This document shows positions 13,968 to 14,916 of a DNA stretch of 14,916 nt, piece by piece (the stretch's first letter is position 1; the number at the start of each line of letters is the position of its first letter). The translations under genes were made by a program, and so were the position numbers. The notes under the pieces are model-generated. The model saw only the letters and a list, made by a program, of their open reading frames with translations, did not search any database and had not been told where the DNA came from. Origin of the DNA: Spirochaetales bacterium (GTDB taxonomy: Bacteria; Spirochaetota; Spirochaetia; DSM-27196; SLST01); the NCBI GenBank assembly GCA_007130265.1, contig SLST01000094.1, positions 1-14,916 on the forward strand, read 5' to 3'.

Positions 13968-14916
13968 ATGCAAGCACTCGTTCTGACGCGCTACAAAGCG
14001 CTCGAGATCCAGGATCTGCCCGTTCCCGAACCCCGCTTTGGAGAGGTTCGCGTCGATGTTCGCGCGGTCGGCATCTGCGGCAGCGACGTTCACGGGTACG
14101 ATGGGTCGAGCGGTCGACGCGTTCCGCCTCTCGTGATGGGGCATGAGGCCTCCGGTGTGATAGGCGCCGTGGGCCCGGGGGTCGATCGGTGGAAGCCCGG
14201 GGATCGCGTTACCTTTGATTCGACCGTCTACCGTTTGGACGACTGGTACTCGCGTCGGGGCCAGTACAATCTGAGTGACGGTCGCGAGGTGCTTGGAGTT
14301 GCCACGGGAGAGTTCTCCCGCAACGGATGCTTCGCGGAGTCGGTCGTCATGCCGGCACATATCCTCTACGGGATACCGGAGGGTGTTTCGTTCGAGCACG
14401 CCGCGCTCGTCGAGCCGTACGGTGTCGCGATGCACGCGGTCAATCTCGGTGAGGTAGAGCCCGGGCGGACCGCGGCGGTCGTTGGGTGCGGCACGATTGG
14501 ACTGTGCCTGATCCAGGTTCTCGCGGCCGCCGGTATGCGCAGCATCGTCGCGGTGGATCTTGACGCCGGACGCCGCTCGCTCGCCCGTGGGATGGGGGCG
14601 ACTCACGAGCTCGACCCCCGTGAAGGCGGCGACGATGCGGTGAGGCGGCTATGCTGCTCGCTGACCGACGACCGAGGCGCAGACTACTCTTTCGAAGCGG
14701 TGGGGACGGCGGCCCCGCTCGGCACCGCGATCGCCGCAGTGCGTCGGGGCGGTACGGTGGTGCTTGTGGGGAATCTCGCGGCCGAGGCCACAGTTCCCCT
14801 CCAGCGGATCGTCACGCAGCAGATCCGGCTGCAGGGTAGCTGCGCGATCGCCGGTGAGTTCGACCAGGTGCTCGCACTGCTTGCCGCGGAGAAGCTCCGA
14901 CCCGATCTGCTCGTCT
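13968..14916 (+). CDS. Zinc-type medium-chain alcohol/polyol dehydrogenase, C-terminus cut by window edge
   Basis: The frame is open from ATG 13968 to the right edge (316 complete codons; the family is usually about 340-350 residues, so little is missing). The catalytic domain shows GICGSD (Cys37), GHEASG (His59-Glu60) and Glu149 in ALVEPYGVAMH, the ligand set of the catalytic zinc. The NAD domain has VVGCGTIGL (GxGxxG at 173-178) and Asp197 at the end of the next strand, which favours NAD over NADP. The closest relatives by motif are sorbitol/threonine/butanediol-type dehydrogenases. The structural-zinc loop keeps its shape (TVY...WY-RRGQYNL) but all four cysteines are gone: Arg89, Asp92, Ser95 and Ser103 stand at the C-x2-C-x2-C-x7-C positions. 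It follows the FAD oxidoreductase by 8 bases. The substrate is unknown. Confidence 0.88.
   Translation, partial: MQALVLTRYKALEIQDLPVPEPRFGEVRVDVRAVGICGSDVHGYDGSSGRRVPPLVMGHEASGVIGAVGPGVDRWKPGDRVTFDSTVYRLDDWYSRRGQYNLSDGREVLGVATGEFSRNGCFAESVVMPAHILYGIPEGVSFEHAALVEPYGVAMHAVNLGEVEPGRTAAVVGCGTIGLCLIQVLAAAGMRSIVAVDLDAGRRSLARGMGATHELDPREGGDDAVRRLCCSLTDDRGADYSFEAVGTAAPLGTAIAAVRRGGTVVLVGNLAAEATVPLQRIVTQQIRLQGSCAIAGEFDQVLALLAAEKLRPDLLV

Overview
The window is GC-rich bacterial chromosome, almost certainly from a spirochaete (Spirochaetales/Treponemataceae-like lineage). The key evidence is the 658-residue protein at 5386-7362, which I recognise as cytoplasmic filament protein A (CfpA), the subunit of the ribbon-like cytoplasmic filaments of treponemes. 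A pyruvate phosphate dikinase (PPDK)-family gene lies two genes downstream, and I recall the same arrangement around cfpA in Treponema pallidum (PPDK - unknown - CfpA, near TP0746-TP0748). No rRNA, tRNA, CRISPR array, insertion sequence or phage gene was seen.

Layout. (1) Positions 1-2548, minus strand: an apparent operon of a MinD/ParA/FlhG-type ATPase, a Nudix hydrolase and the first 275 codons of a GAF-domain PEP-protein phosphotransferase (PtsP/enzyme I-like), which runs off the left edge. (2) Positions 2549-2634: divergent promoter region. (3) Positions 2635-5262, plus strand: an 875-residue single-pass membrane protein with a large cytoplasmic N-terminus, a basic linker, a transmembrane helix, an Asp-Pro pentapeptide repeat and a C-terminal LysM-like region. 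(4) Positions 5263-8328: a good promoter, cfpA, and an uncharacterised 320-residue protein starting 3 bases after cfpA. (5) Positions 8420-11077: a PPDK-like protein whose PEP/pyruvate half is intact but whose ATP-grasp half has lost key residues. (6) Positions 11078-11142: convergent gap with a 15-bp tandem repeat that includes the PPDK-like stop codon. (7) Positions 11143-11967, minus strand: a J-domain protein. (8) Positions 11968-12067: back-to-back divergent promoters. (9) Positions 12068-14916, plus strand: an unknown 183-residue protein, an FAD-dependent oxidoreductase overlapping it by one base, and a zinc-type medium-chain dehydrogenase cut by the right edge.

How the genes may work together (inference). 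Region 2-8 kb looks like a cell-architecture locus: a positioning ATPase, a protein able to link cytoplasm to peptidoglycan, the cytoplasmic filament subunit and an uncharacterised partner. The PPDK-like protein travels with them and may no longer do the ATP-dependent reaction. This group is the best candidate here for an under-described system. The 12-15 kb genes look like a separate metabolic unit.
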